DNA from: an uncultured Saprospiraceae bacterium
Lineage (GTDB): Bacteria; Bacteroidota; Bacteroidia; Chitinophagales; Saprospiraceae
DNA length: 64,000 bases
Reading direction: 5' to 3'
NCBI GenBank assembly: GCA_937921825.1
Contig: CAKZVK010000021.1
Span: forward strand, 45,712-109,711
Positions within the stretch are counted from its first letter, which is position 1. Every line of letters starts with the position of its first letter. Under the pieces are notes generated by a model. The model was not told the DNA's origin. It saw only the letters and a list, made by a program, of their open reading frames with translations, and did not search any database. The translations under genes were made by a program, and so were the position numbers. Shown piece after piece: positions 1 to 9,982 of the stretch.

Positions 1-1
1 A

Positions 2-286
2 GCTAGTTGTATCATAGTGCTCTGCTCAGTACAGAGTTCTTGTCTCGGTCAGTCACTGACATTTGATAAATTTCAGCTACCCGCTCATACTATTACTAAG
101 TTATCATTGGATACGCTTCAGCGACAGACCTCTATGCTCTTTAAAGATTTTGACTATAACAAAGTCTATCATAATAGTCTAGGCATATTCTGTAAAGGTG
201 AAAACCTGCTCTCAAAAAATGCGCCTGTCAATCTTAGATTCAGATTAGGCAGCTTAGACTATGTCAATAAATTAGAGGGTAAATAA
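2..286 (+). CDS. Short secreted hypothetical protein, 5' end outside window
   Basis: The frame is open from base 2. Its first residues (Cys-Ile-Ile-Val-Leu-Cys ...) look like the hydrophobic core of a signal peptide, followed by a polar stretch starting at about Gln-Ser-Leu-Thr-Phe. A GTG at base 17 could start the gene, but it would cut the signal peptide short, so the true start is probably before the window. The mature part (about 75 residues) ends Lys-Leu-Glu-Gly-Lys and matches no family I recognise. The gene is convergent with bshB1, only 9 bases away. It is probably an exported or periplasmic small protein, function unknown. Confidence 0.45.
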   Translation, partial: ASCIIVLCSVQSSCLGQSLTFDKFQLPAHTITKLSLDTLQRQTSMLFKDFDYNKVYHNSLGIFCKGENLLSKNAPVNLRFRLGSLDYVNKLEGK

Positions 287-295
287 TTAGCTCTT

Positions 296-1021
296 CTAGA
301 GTATTTTCATCAGGTCATCAGTACCTACATATTCCTCACATAAGAAACCTTCTCCATACTTGACACCTATCCGTCTGCCAAAAGCTGTAGCACGACCAGT
401 CAAAGAATCCAGAAAAGACTGACTAGAAATAGGCGTCTGAGGTCCTTTCATTTTCTTATCAAAAAACTGAGAACCGTAACACATTACAAACTCAATCTTT
501 CTCTCCATATACTCTGATACGTCTACAACTACATCCGGCACTAAGTCATGATCTTGAATATATGAAAACACTTTACGGGGTCTCCACTTCTGCTGTTTCC
601 TTGATCCTACTTTAGTTTCTATTTTTTGTAAGCCGGCAAGGAAACAAGCTTCTTTGATGAGTAAGGAAGCTCTGCCATGATCTGGATGACGATCTTTAGG
701 TGCATTAGCCAAGACGATATCTGGCTGGTATTTCCGTATGGCTTTTATAAGCTTGAGTTTATTAGCCTTGTTATTTTCAAAAAAACCATCAGCCATCGCG
801 AGATTATCTCTGTACGAAATACCTGCATATTTCATCGCTTTTCGGGCCTCTTTGAGACGGAGGGTTGCAGAACCCCTCGTTCCTAGTTCTCCCTTAGTCA
901 GGTCTACTACTGCTACACCATAGCCTAAATCTATTTGCTTCAGGATGGTCGCACCTGCTCCTAATTCAATATCATCAGGATGAACTCCTATCGCTAGAAT
1001 ATCTACTTTATACTTATTCAT
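296..1021 (-). CDS. bshB1: N-acetyl-alpha-D-glucosaminyl L-malate deacetylase BshB1
   Basis: PIG-L/LmbE-type zinc deacetylase that removes the acetyl group from GlcNAc-malate, the second step of bacillithiol synthesis, in the cytoplasm. The zinc-binding motif His-Pro-Asp-Asp is at residues 14-17, and a second motif with Asp-Arg-His-Pro-Asp-His lies near residue 110. The C-terminal block with Gly-Arg-Arg-Ile-Gly-Val-Lys-Tyr-Gly-Glu is typical of BshB1. I start it at the ATG at 1021, which overlaps the fabH stop codon as TAATG. The frame stays open nine codons further up, but that extension lies inside fabH and precedes the natural first strand. Length (241 aa) is normal. Overlap with fabH implies translational coupling. 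Bacillithiol fits the redox genes at 39-40 kb. Confidence 0.92.
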   Translation of the reverse strand: MNKYKVDILAIGVHPDDIELGAGATILKQIDLGYGVAVVDLTKGELGTRGSATLRLKEARKAMKYAGISYRDNLAMADGFFENNKANKLKLIKAIRKYQPDIVLANAPKDRHPDHGRASLLIKEACFLAGLQKIETKVGSRKQQKWRPRKVFSYIQDHDLVPDVVVDVSEYMERKIEFVMCYGSQFFDKKMKGPQTPISSQSFLDSLTGRATAFGRRIGVKYGEGFLCEEYVGTDDLMKIL

Positions 1022-2073
1022 TACCATCTTATTAGAGTACTTCCCCAAGTAAAGCCACTACCAAAAGCAGCCAAACAAACGAGGTCTCCTTTCTTTATCT
1101 TTCCAGCGGCATGAGCCTCAGAAAGCGCTATGGGAATAGAAGCCGCAGTCGTATTACCGTACTTCTGTATATTATTGAAAACCTGGTCATCAGAGAGCCC
1201 TAGAGACTTCTGGACAAACTGGGCTATTCTAAGATTAGCCTGATGAGGTATGAGCATATCTATATCTGACTGCTCTAGTCCTTCTGACTTCAATGCTTCA
1301 TTTATCACCTCTACAAACTTTACTACTGCTTTCTTGAAGACTTTCTGGCCATTCATATAAGGATACATCATCCCTTCATTTACCATCTTCTCTGTAGCGA
1401 AAAGACCACCGGGTTTATCTTCATTATGGAAGCCATAATCAATGTCATCATGATAGCCACTGTGACTTCCAAAGTTAATGAGTGCCAGTTCCTCAGCATA
1501 GGTTCCATCAGAATGAAGTTTACTCGTAAGGATACCTTCACTCTCCTCTGTAGGTTGTAAGATCACTGCACCTGCACCGTCTCCAAAGATGACAGAAACT
1601 GTACGTCCCTCGGTACTGAAGTCTAGGCCCATAGAATGAAATTCCGCACCTACCAGTAGGATATTCTTATACATCCCAGATCTGATAAACTGATCTGCGA
1701 CAGACAGCCCATAGACAAAACCCGAACATTGATTCCTTATATCGAGTGCTCCGATTTCTGTTTTCGTGATACCTAACTCTCTCTGTAGCAGCACTCCACA
1801 ACCTGGAAAATAGTAATCTGGACTCAAGGTACAGAAGATGATAAAGTCGACGTCCTCCTTAGAAATTCCTGCCTTTTCTATAGCTGCACGAGCAGCGTGA
1901 GCCCCCATAGTAGTTGTCGTTTCCTTATACTTGGTGGCATAGCGTCTCTCTTCTATTCCTGTTCTTTCTCTGATCCACTCATCCGAAGTATCCATATACT
2001 TAGTGAGATCATCATTGGTAAAAACGTTCTCTGGAACATAGTGTCCTATTCCAGCTATTTTGGTTGAAGGCAT
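1021..2073 (-). CDS. Beta-ketoacyl-ACP synthase III family protein (FabH-like)
   Basis: Thiolase-fold KAS III enzyme that condenses an acyl-CoA primer with malonyl-ACP to begin fatty-acid chains. The catalytic triad is visible: Cys116 (Gln-Cys-Ser-Gly), His277 (Pro-His-Gln-Ala-Asn) and Asn307 (Tyr-Gly-Asn-Thr-Thr). At 350 residues it is longer than textbook FabH because of an insertion around residues 205-240, seen in Bacteroidota paralogues. It sits back to back with the inositol-lipid operon and is coupled to bshB1. In Bacteroidota such enzymes can set iso-branched chain starts, so a role in making the acyl chains of the neighbouring sphingolipid pathway is possible but only inferred. Family assignment is secure; whether it is the main FabH is not. 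Confidence 0.88.
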   Translation of the reverse strand: MPSTKIAGIGHYVPENVFTNDDLTKYMDTSDEWIRERTGIEERRYATKYKETTTTMGAHAARAAIEKAGISKEDVDFIIFCTLSPDYYFPGCGVLLQRELGITKTEIGALDIRNQCSGFVYGLSVADQFIRSGMYKNILLVGAEFHSMGLDFSTEGRTVSVIFGDGAGAVILQPTEESEGILTSKLHSDGTYAEELALINFGSHSGYHDDIDYGFHNEDKPGGLFATEKMVNEGMMYPYMNGQKVFKKAVVKFVEVINEALKSEGLEQSDIDMLIPHQANLRIAQFVQKSLGLSDDQVFNNIQKYGNTTAASIPIALSEAHAAGKIKKGDLVCLAAFGSGFTWGSTLIRW

Positions 2074-2104
2074 TACTTTAAGTTTCTAACAAATAAAGCA
2101 AATT

Positions 2105-2133
2105 TTTGCTTATCCATAGATTTACTAGATTTG
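2105..2133 (+). promoter_or_regulatory. Bacteroidota-type promoter of the inositol-lipid operon
   Basis: TTTG at 2105-2108 and TAGATTTG at 2126-2133, separated by 17 bases, match the Bacteroidota -33/-7 consensus TTTG/TAnnTTTG exactly. Predicted transcription start is near 2140, about 20 bases before the TTG start at 2163. It points into the operon and away from fabH. Confidence 0.7.
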
Positions 2134-2162
2134 TTCTTTAGTATTCCTATTAAATTCCGCCA

Positions 2163-2861
2163 TTGAATCCTATCAAAAAAAGCCTCCAGCAACTCGTATA
2201 CACTATTCTTAATCCTTTGATCCAACTACTGATCAAACTAGGGATTACGCCTAATATGGTGACCTTCTTCGGGTTTCTGCTGAATATCGTATGTACTGGA
2301 GTCCTGATCTATGGCGCTGAAGTAGGTGACAGGAGTGATCATAGATTCCTAGGCTATGCGGGATTAATCATTCTACTGGCAGGAGCCATGGATATGATAG
2401 ATGGGAGGCTAGCAAGGCTGAGTGGGACTGATCATCCCTATGGCGCACTGTATGATTCAGTCCTGGATCGATATAGTGAATTAGTCATGTTCTTTGGGTT
2501 TTGCTACTACACAGTAACCCAGGATTATCTATTGACTTCTATTTTCTCGTTTATAGCTATGATCGGCTCTATCATGGTATCCTATACCAGAGCAAGAGCG
2601 GAGGGTCTAGGTGTGACTGCCTCTGTAGGACTGATGCAGAGACCCGAAAGAATCGTACTGGTCGCTACTGCCAGTATCGTTACCTATTTTATGTCATTGT
2701 ATCTAGGAGGTGATTTTGTATATAAAGTAGATGGAATCAAGCAACCCATTTTTGAAACTATATCATTCTTCAGCTGGCCCATATTTTTCTTAGCCATTTC
2801 TGCTAACATTACAGCTCTGAGAAGATTGTATTACTCTAGAGCAAAATTGATGTCGAAATAG
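2163..2861 (+). CDS. CDP-alcohol phosphatidyltransferase, probable phosphatidylinositol-phosphate synthase
   Basis: Integral membrane enzyme that would join inositol-3-phosphate to CDP-diacylglycerol, giving phosphatidylinositol phosphate and CMP. The family signature is complete: Asp77, Asp80-Gly81, Ala84-Arg85, Gly94, Asp98 and Asp102 with the canonical spacing. About five to six hydrophobic segments follow. The start is TTG at 2163: there is an in-frame stop at 2151 and no ATG near. The substrate is inferred from the myo-inositol-phosphate synthase, PgpA-like phosphatase and AUR1-like enzyme in the same run, as in the Bacteroides thetaiotaomicron inositol-lipid cluster. The family alone would also allow phosphatidylglycerophosphate or another alcohol. 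Confidence 0.87.
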   Translation: MNPIKKSLQQLVYTILNPLIQLLIKLGITPNMVTFFGFLLNIVCTGVLIYGAEVGDRSDHRFLGYAGLIILLAGAMDMIDGRLARLSGTDHPYGALYDSVLDRYSELVMFFGFCYYTVTQDYLLTSIFSFIAMIGSIMVSYTRARAEGLGVTASVGLMQRPERIVLVATASIVTYFMSLYLGGDFVYKVDGIKQPIFETISFFSWPIFFLAISANITALRRLYYSRAKLMSK

Positions 2862-2890
2862 TTTTAAATTGTGGGTATTGACTAATTTTG
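2862..2890 (+). promoter_or_regulatory. Possible internal promoter before the second operon gene
   Basis: TTTT at 2862-2865 (consensus TTTG) and TAATTTTG at 2883-2890 (perfect -7 match), 17 bases apart, in the 60-base gap between the CDP-alcohol transferase and the next gene. It could give the rest of the cluster independent transcription. Confidence 0.4.
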
Positions 2891-2921
2891 TCATTCAAAA
2901 GAACCAGAATATTAGGACCTC

Positions 2922-3443
2922 ATGCTTGATAATTTTAATAAACTCAAATTCAAGTTCAATTATACTGGGCAGGTAGGTCTACCAGAAAACTATCCGACTC
3001 CTCAAGTAAGCAATCTCGTATTGTATCTGCAAAGGAATCTAAATTATAATACTGTAGTCTATACTCTCAATCTCAACCAAGATGGTACCCTATGTGATTC
3101 CATGCCACTTGAGGTCTTCTGGGTAAATTATGAAAATGGGGTCAGACACAAAAGTCTAAATAAAATACAAAGCCAGTTAGTCTATGGCTATAATAGCTGG
3201 AAGATAAATAGTGATACACATAAATTTCAGATCGTCTCATATCCACAAAAAGACTTTTACTTAGCAAAGGACGATTCTGGTGACTTCCAGATTTTTACTA
3301 AGCTCAATGATCAAATGGCAGTAGTCAAAAATATCTTTGTTTATGCTGAAGAGTTCGGTGTATTTCCCCAAGTAAAATTCATCGAGTTATATGGCTACTC
3401 TGTGGAAGATTCCTTTCCGATCTATCAAAAAATACTTCTTTAG
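2922..3443 (+). CDS. Conserved hypothetical protein (DUF4833-like)
   Basis: A 173-residue soluble protein without signal peptide or membrane segment, rich in beta-type sequence. Landmarks are Asn-Tyr-Asp/Asn-Thr-Val-Val-Tyr near residue 45 and Glu-Val-Phe-Trp-Val-Asn-Tyr near residue 65. It resembles the DUF4833 family of Bacteroidota, which I recall near inositol-lipid genes; this is from memory, not a search. It lies between the phosphatidyltransferase and the PAP2 enzyme, 8 bases before the latter, so co-expression is very likely. No catalytic motif is evident. A role as an accessory or lipid-handling subunit of the pathway is an inference from position only. Confidence 0.6.
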   Translation: MLDNFNKLKFKFNYTGQVGLPENYPTPQVSNLVLYLQRNLNYNTVVYTLNLNQDGTLCDSMPLEVFWVNYENGVRHKSLNKIQSQLVYGYNSWKINSDTHKFQIVSYPQKDFYLAKDDSGDFQIFTKLNDQMAVVKNIFVYAEEFGVFPQVKFIELYGYSVEDSFPIYQKILL

Positions 3444-3451
3444 AAGAATAC

Positions 3452-4387
3452 ATGGTTCATTCTAGTTCTTACAACCGGTTTTCTCAAGCCTGGCTTATTT
3501 CCTTTGGGATCTTATCAGTACTCTACTGGGTATGGTTTGCAGGCTTTGTAGGAGTAGATACTCTGGCAGTGGGATTTTTCATATTGATGATTGCCTTGTT
3601 TTTTGGCAATGAAACGAGTCGGAAATTTGGCTTGGCTTTTTCTCCTCTCTTCATCTACATGATCTGTTATAGTTCCTTGAAAATATTGCATGATTACAAT
3701 CCCTTTCCTATCCTAGTCAAAAAGCTCTACGATTTGGAAGTCCAATTCTTTGGTGTGGATGTCAATGGGACGAAAGTAACTCTGTGTGAGTATTTCAATG
3801 AGCATATCCATCCTTTCTTTGATATCGTAGCGGGCACCTTTTATATTACTTGGGCCCCCTTCCCTATTCTATTTGGAATCTATATCTTCTTTAAGAATAA
3901 AAGGAAGCTCGTGTTTGATTTCTGGTTATGCTTTCTATTGGCCAATATTTTTGGCTTCATAATATATATTCTGCTTCCCGCAGCACCACCCTGGTACTAT
4001 CTACAATATGGAGATAATCTAATGGTCAATGCACCTGGAGAACCTGCAGGCTTGGCTCGATTCGATGAGATGATTGGTTTTCCTCTCTATCATGGAATGT
4101 ACAGTCAGGGTACAAATACCTTTGGTGCTCTACCCTCCATGCATGCGGCGTTTCCGCTTGTTTTGAGCTTTTATAGCCTAAAATATGGGAACAAAGTCCT
4201 CAGTACCTTGTTCATCATTAGTCTTCTAAGTATCTGGTTCGGAGCAGTTTACTCCAATCATCACTATATAATAGATGTTTTGATGGGTATTGGTTGCGGG
4301 ATTATTGGTATTTTTCTAATTGAAAACACTGTAAATAGTAACTTAGTGCCGTCTTGGTATACTAAAACTATAGATTACATTAAGTAG
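3452..4387 (+). CDS. PAP2/AUR1-like membrane enzyme, probable inositolphosphoceramide synthase
   Basis: Polytopic membrane protein with the PAP2 catalytic motifs in the AUR1/sphingomyelin-synthase arrangement: Gly225-Ala-Leu-Pro228-Ser-Met-His231, and His270-His271-Tyr-x-x-Asp275. Six or so hydrophobic helices are spread over 311 residues. In AUR1-type enzymes the histidine and aspartate form a phosphotransfer site that moves phosphoinositol from phosphatidylinositol onto ceramide. With serine palmitoyltransferase 16 bases downstream and inositol-phosphate synthase in the same run, transfer of phosphoinositol to dihydroceramide is the best reading. Plain lipid phosphatase activity is the main alternative. 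Confidence 0.85.
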   Translation: MVHSSSYNRFSQAWLISFGILSVLYWVWFAGFVGVDTLAVGFFILMIALFFGNETSRKFGLAFSPLFIYMICYSSLKILHDYNPFPILVKKLYDLEVQFFGVDVNGTKVTLCEYFNEHIHPFFDIVAGTFYITWAPFPILFGIYIFFKNKRKLVFDFWLCFLLANIFGFIIYILLPAAPPWYYLQYGDNLMVNAPGEPAGLARFDEMIGFPLYHGMYSQGTNTFGALPSMHAAFPLVLSFYSLKYGNKVLSTLFIISLLSIWFGAVYSNHHYIIDVLMGIGCGIIGIFLIENTVNSNLVPSWYTKTIDYIK

Positions 4388-4400
4388 ACCTCAAACTTAA

Positions 4401-6739
<2,339 letters not shown>

Positions 6740-6747
6740 ATAGCTGC

Positions 6748-7740
6748 ATGACCAAAAAGTTACTAATCACAGGTGCTAATGGATTCGTAGGAAGCTGGCT
6801 AGTAGAAGAAGCTATCAGTCAAGGTTATCACGTCTACGCTGGCATCAGAAAAACCAGTAATACCCAATATCTGACTGATCCCAGAATTCATTACTTCTAC
6901 TACAGTTTTGAAAAAGAAGATGAACTCAGGGACCAATTACTGCAGCACCAGTTTGACTACATCATTCTAAATGCTGGAGTGACAATTGCAAAAAACAAAG
7001 AGACTTACTTCAAGATCAATGCAGGCTACACAAGAAAATTCTGCAAGATTCTAATAGAAGAAAAACTGCTCCCTCGGAAACTGGTCTACATTAGTAGCCT
7101 GGCGTCCTATGGTCCTGCTGAGTATCAAGTGAAGCAAGTTCTGGATTCTGAGAGTTCACCACATCCAGTGACATGGTATGGAGAATCTAAGTTGCAAGCA
7201 GAGCAATTTGTCATGAATTCAAGACCCATAAACTATCTCATATTCCGACCTACCGCTGTATTTGGGCCCAGAGATACAGAGATGGTATCAGTATACAAAT
7301 CAGTAAAGTCTGGACTCTCTGCCAAGGTGGGCTTTGGAGCTATGGATGCCAGCTTCATCTATGTAAAGGATCTAGCCAAGGTTGTGATAGATTCACTAGC
7401 AGCTTCAGTGATAAACAAGTCCTATTTTCTTAGTGATGGGAAGATATATCCTATAGAAGAGCTCAATTCTAATATCAGTGATATACTGGGAAAGAAGACC
7501 TTCAAGATCAGTATCCCATTTGCCATAATGAAAGTTATAGCAGCTATAAGTGAGCTATATGGTCATATACGAGGCCGAGCACCTATGCTAAATAGGAACA
7601 AAGTGAAGGAATATTTTGCGAGGTCCTTTGCAATAGATACTACAGACTTAGAAAAAGATTTTAACTTCGCACCTGCTTATGACCTTAGGTCTGGTCTAGA
7701 AGAGACAATAGCATGGTGCAAATCAAATAATTTACTTTAA
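6748..7740 (+). CDS. NAD-dependent epimerase/dehydratase family, candidate ceramide reductase (CerR-like)
   Basis: Extended short-chain dehydrogenase fold. The nucleotide-binding Thr-Gly-Ala-Asn-Gly-Phe-Val-Gly is at residues 8-15, the Ser of Tyr-Ile-Ser-Ser near 115, and the Tyr-x-x-x-Lys pair (Tyr-Gly-Glu-Ser-Lys) near 146-150. Length 330 is normal. It begins 8 bases after the GNAT gene and ends 13 bases before inositol-phosphate synthase. A member of this family (CerR in Caulobacter) reduces the 3-keto group in ceramide synthesis, the missing step between SPT and dihydroceramide. A sugar epimerase role cannot be excluded, but no nucleotide-sugar genes are nearby. Confidence 0.78.
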   Translation: MTKKLLITGANGFVGSWLVEEAISQGYHVYAGIRKTSNTQYLTDPRIHYFYYSFEKEDELRDQLLQHQFDYIILNAGVTIAKNKETYFKINAGYTRKFCKILIEEKLLPRKLVYISSLASYGPAEYQVKQVLDSESSPHPVTWYGESKLQAEQFVMNSRPINYLIFRPTAVFGPRDTEMVSVYKSVKSGLSAKVGFGAMDASFIYVKDLAKVVIDSLAASVINKSYFLSDGKIYPIEELNSNISDILGKKTFKISIPFAIMKVIAAISELYGHIRGRAPMLNRNKVKEYFARSFAIDTTDLEKDFNFAPAYDLRSGLEETIAWCKSNNLL

Positions 7741-7753
7741 TCAACAATTTATA

Positions 7754-9106
7754 ATGGCAGCTAGAAAAGCAGCAACTAAGACTAACAGGTCGACCAAACC
7801 AAAAGGTATAGCTTCTAAGGCTACTGGCAAATTAGGTATCCTAACTCCTGGTATGGGAGCTGTAGCGACTACATTTATTGCTGGAGTAATGGCAATAAAT
7901 AAAGGCTATGCTTCCCCTATTGGATCATTAACTCAGATGGGTAGAATGAGAATAGGCAAAAGAACAAAGAAGAATATCCCTTACATGAGTGATGTTGTTC
8001 CTTTACAGGATCTTAAAAAAGTCGTCTTCGGTGGATGGGATATCTTCAAAGACAACATGTACGAGGCAGCAGTTCATGCTGACGTACTAGATAAAGAGCT
8101 ATTAAGTAAACTGAAAGCTCCCCTATCTAAGATCAAGCCTATGAAAGCTGTCTTTGACAAAAAGTATGTCAAGAAGCTGCATGGTACACATGTCAAGAAA
8201 GCTAAGACCAAAATGGATCTGGCTAAGGCAGTCATGGCTGACATCAGAAGATTCAAGAAAACGAATAACTGTAGCAGACTTGTGATGGTATGGTGTGGAA
8301 GTACAGAAATCTACATTGAAGAATCTGCTGTCCATAAGACTATAGAAGCTTTTGAAAAAGGTCTAGAGAAAAACTCTAAGCTTATAGCTCCTAGTATGAT
8401 CTATGCCTATGCTGCAATCAAAATGGGTATCCCATATGCTAACGGTGCTCCTAATCTGTCTTGTGATATTCCTGCCCTAGTAGAGCTGTCTAAAAAGACT
8501 CAAGCACCTATAGCAGGTAAAGACTTCAAGACAGGTCAGACGCTGATGAAAACGATTCTTGCACCTGGATTCAAAGCAAGAGCCTTAGGGATAGATGGAT
8601 GGTTCTCTACTAACATCTTAGGTAACAGAGATGGAGAGGTACTAGACGATCCGGATAACTTCAAGACTAAGGAGGTTTCTAAGCTCGGTGTACTAGAGCA
8701 AATCTTAGAGCCGAAACTCTACCCAGAACTCTATAAAGACTTCTACCATAAAGTAAGAATCAACTATTATCCCCCTAGAGGAGATAATAAAGAAGGATGG
8801 GATAATATTGACATCAAAGGATGGCTAGGTTATCCTATGCAGATAAAAGTAGATTTCTTATGTAGAGATTCTATTCTTGCTGCACCGATCGTACTGGATC
8901 TAGCTATCTTCTTAGACCTTGCTAAAAGATCAGGAATGTCAGGTATTCAAGAATGGTTATCATTCTACCTTAAGTCTCCTCAGGCACCTGAAGGCAGATA
9001 CCCTATACATGATATCTTCAAGCAGTTATCTAAACTAGAAAACACATTGAGATACATAGGTGGTCACAAATTGATAGACCACTTAGGTCTAGACTATGAT
9101 GAATAA
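7754..9106 (+). CDS. ino1: myo-Inositol-1-phosphate (inositol-3-phosphate) synthase
   Basis: NAD-dependent isomerase that cyclises glucose-6-phosphate to inositol-3-phosphate. The dinucleotide-binding stretch Gly-Ile-Leu-Thr-Pro-Gly-Met-Gly-Ala-Val is at about residues 28-37, after a basic, Lys/Thr-rich 25-residue leader. Later blocks typical of the family include Leu-Ser-Cys-Asp-Ile-Pro-Ala, the Lys-rich Gly-Lys-Asp-Phe-Lys-Thr-Gly-Gln-Thr segment near 255-263 and Asn-Ile-Leu-Gly-Asn-Arg-Asp-Gly near 288-295. At 450 residues it is closer to the Bacteroides-type enzyme than to the shorter actinobacterial form. It provides the head group for the lipid pathway encoded around it and is followed after 3 bases by the PgpA-like phosphatase. 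Confidence 0.93.
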   Translation: MAARKAATKTNRSTKPKGIASKATGKLGILTPGMGAVATTFIAGVMAINKGYASPIGSLTQMGRMRIGKRTKKNIPYMSDVVPLQDLKKVVFGGWDIFKDNMYEAAVHADVLDKELLSKLKAPLSKIKPMKAVFDKKYVKKLHGTHVKKAKTKMDLAKAVMADIRRFKKTNNCSRLVMVWCGSTEIYIEESAVHKTIEAFEKGLEKNSKLIAPSMIYAYAAIKMGIPYANGAPNLSCDIPALVELSKKTQAPIAGKDFKTGQTLMKTILAPGFKARALGIDGWFSTNILGNRDGEVLDDPDNFKTKEVSKLGVLEQILEPKLYPELYKDFYHKVRINYYPPRGDNKEGWDNIDIKGWLGYPMQIKVDFLCRDSILAAPIVLDLAIFLDLAKRSGMSGIQEWLSFYLKSPQAPEGRYPIHDIFKQLSKLENTLRYIGGHKLIDHLGLDYDE

Positions 9107-9109
9107 AAC

Positions 9110-9583
9110 ATGATGAAACTTCATAAAGCCATAACAACTGTTATGGGCTTAGGATATGCGCCTATTGCTCCGGGAACCTTCGGTACAATAGGCGCTGTCA
9201 TTTTCTACTATCTCCTAAGCTTGTATTTTACCCAAGTACCTGCACCGCTCTTGGTCGTGCTATCTATAGTCCTTGCGATCATAGGAATATGGAGTACAGA
9301 CAAGGTCATACCACTATGGGGAGATGATCCTTCTAAGGTTGTCATGGACGAATTTGTAGGCTATCTAATCACCATGATCCTTATTCCTACAGAACTGAGA
9401 TACATGATTCTAGGCTTTGTCCTTTTCAGATTCTTTGACATCCTGAAGCCACTAGGAGTAAGATATCTCGATAAAAATCTGAAAGGGGGACTAGGTGTCA
9501 TGATGGACGATGTGCTCGCCGGGGTATATGCCTGTATCTCGCTACATCTGATAGTGTACTATCTTCCGGGTCTATTTCAGTAA
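9110..9583 (+). CDS. PgpA-family phosphatase, probable phosphatidylinositol-phosphate phosphatase
   Basis: Membrane phosphatase of the phosphatidylglycerophosphatase A family: Ala-Pro-Gly-Thr-Phe-Gly-Thr near residues 20-26, and Asp-Asp-Pro-Ser-Lys-Val-Val-Met-Asp-Glu-Phe-Val-Gly near 71-83, with three to four hydrophobic helices. In a standard genome it makes phosphatidylglycerol. Placed 3 bases after inositol-phosphate synthase, it most likely dephosphorylates phosphatidylinositol phosphate to phosphatidylinositol, the donor for the AUR1-like enzyme. The family call is firm and the substrate is inferred from context. Confidence 0.85.
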   Translation: MMKLHKAITTVMGLGYAPIAPGTFGTIGAVIFYYLLSLYFTQVPAPLLVVLSIVLAIIGIWSTDKVIPLWGDDPSKVVMDEFVGYLITMILIPTELRYMILGFVLFRFFDILKPLGVRYLDKNLKGGLGVMMDDVLAGVYACISLHLIVYYLPGLFQ

Positions 9584-9586
9584 CCT

Positions 9587-9982
9587 ATGTCGGAAGCGAA
9601 AGTTCCTTTTTTCCAATCCCTGATAAAATCCCAAATAGGGTCATTCACTGCTACCCTTTTTGATTTCTCTACTTTGTATGCCCTTACGGAATGGCTAGGA
9701 ATCTATTATGTCATCTCCGCAGGTATCGCCAGCGGAGTTGGAGCTGTAGTAGGCTTCGTCGTCCAGAGAAACTGGGCCTTTAAGAGAACAGATAAGCAAT
9801 GGCAATACCAAGCCATAAAGTATGGGCTCGTCAGCCTTCTTATTCTACTGCTCAATATGGTAGGCATCTATCTATTTACCGAGCTGATGCACTTTCAGTA
9901 TATGATATCGAAAGTCATTATCGCCTTTCTGATAGGCCTATTTATTTCCTTTCCTCTATTCAGGTACTATGTCTACAATTAG
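9587..9982 (+). CDS. GtrA-family membrane protein
   Basis: A 131-residue, four-helix membrane protein with the GtrA pattern: an N-terminal helix ending before Ile-Gly-Ser-Phe-Thr-Ala, then Val-Gly-Phe-Val-Val-Gln-Arg-Asn-Trp-Ala-Phe between helices 2 and 3. GtrA proteins are thought to flip lipid-linked sugars or help membrane glycosyltransferases. It starts 3 bases after the PgpA-like gene and overlaps the following GT2 gene by 14 bases, a classic GtrA-GT2 pair. Here the lipid could be a sugar-modified inositol lipid, but that is speculation from position. Confidence 0.82.
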   Translation: MSEAKVPFFQSLIKSQIGSFTATLFDFSTLYALTEWLGIYYVISAGIASGVGAVVGFVVQRNWAFKRTDKQWQYQAIKYGLVSLLILLLNMVGIYLFTELMHFQYMISKVIIAFLIGLFISFPLFRYYVYN

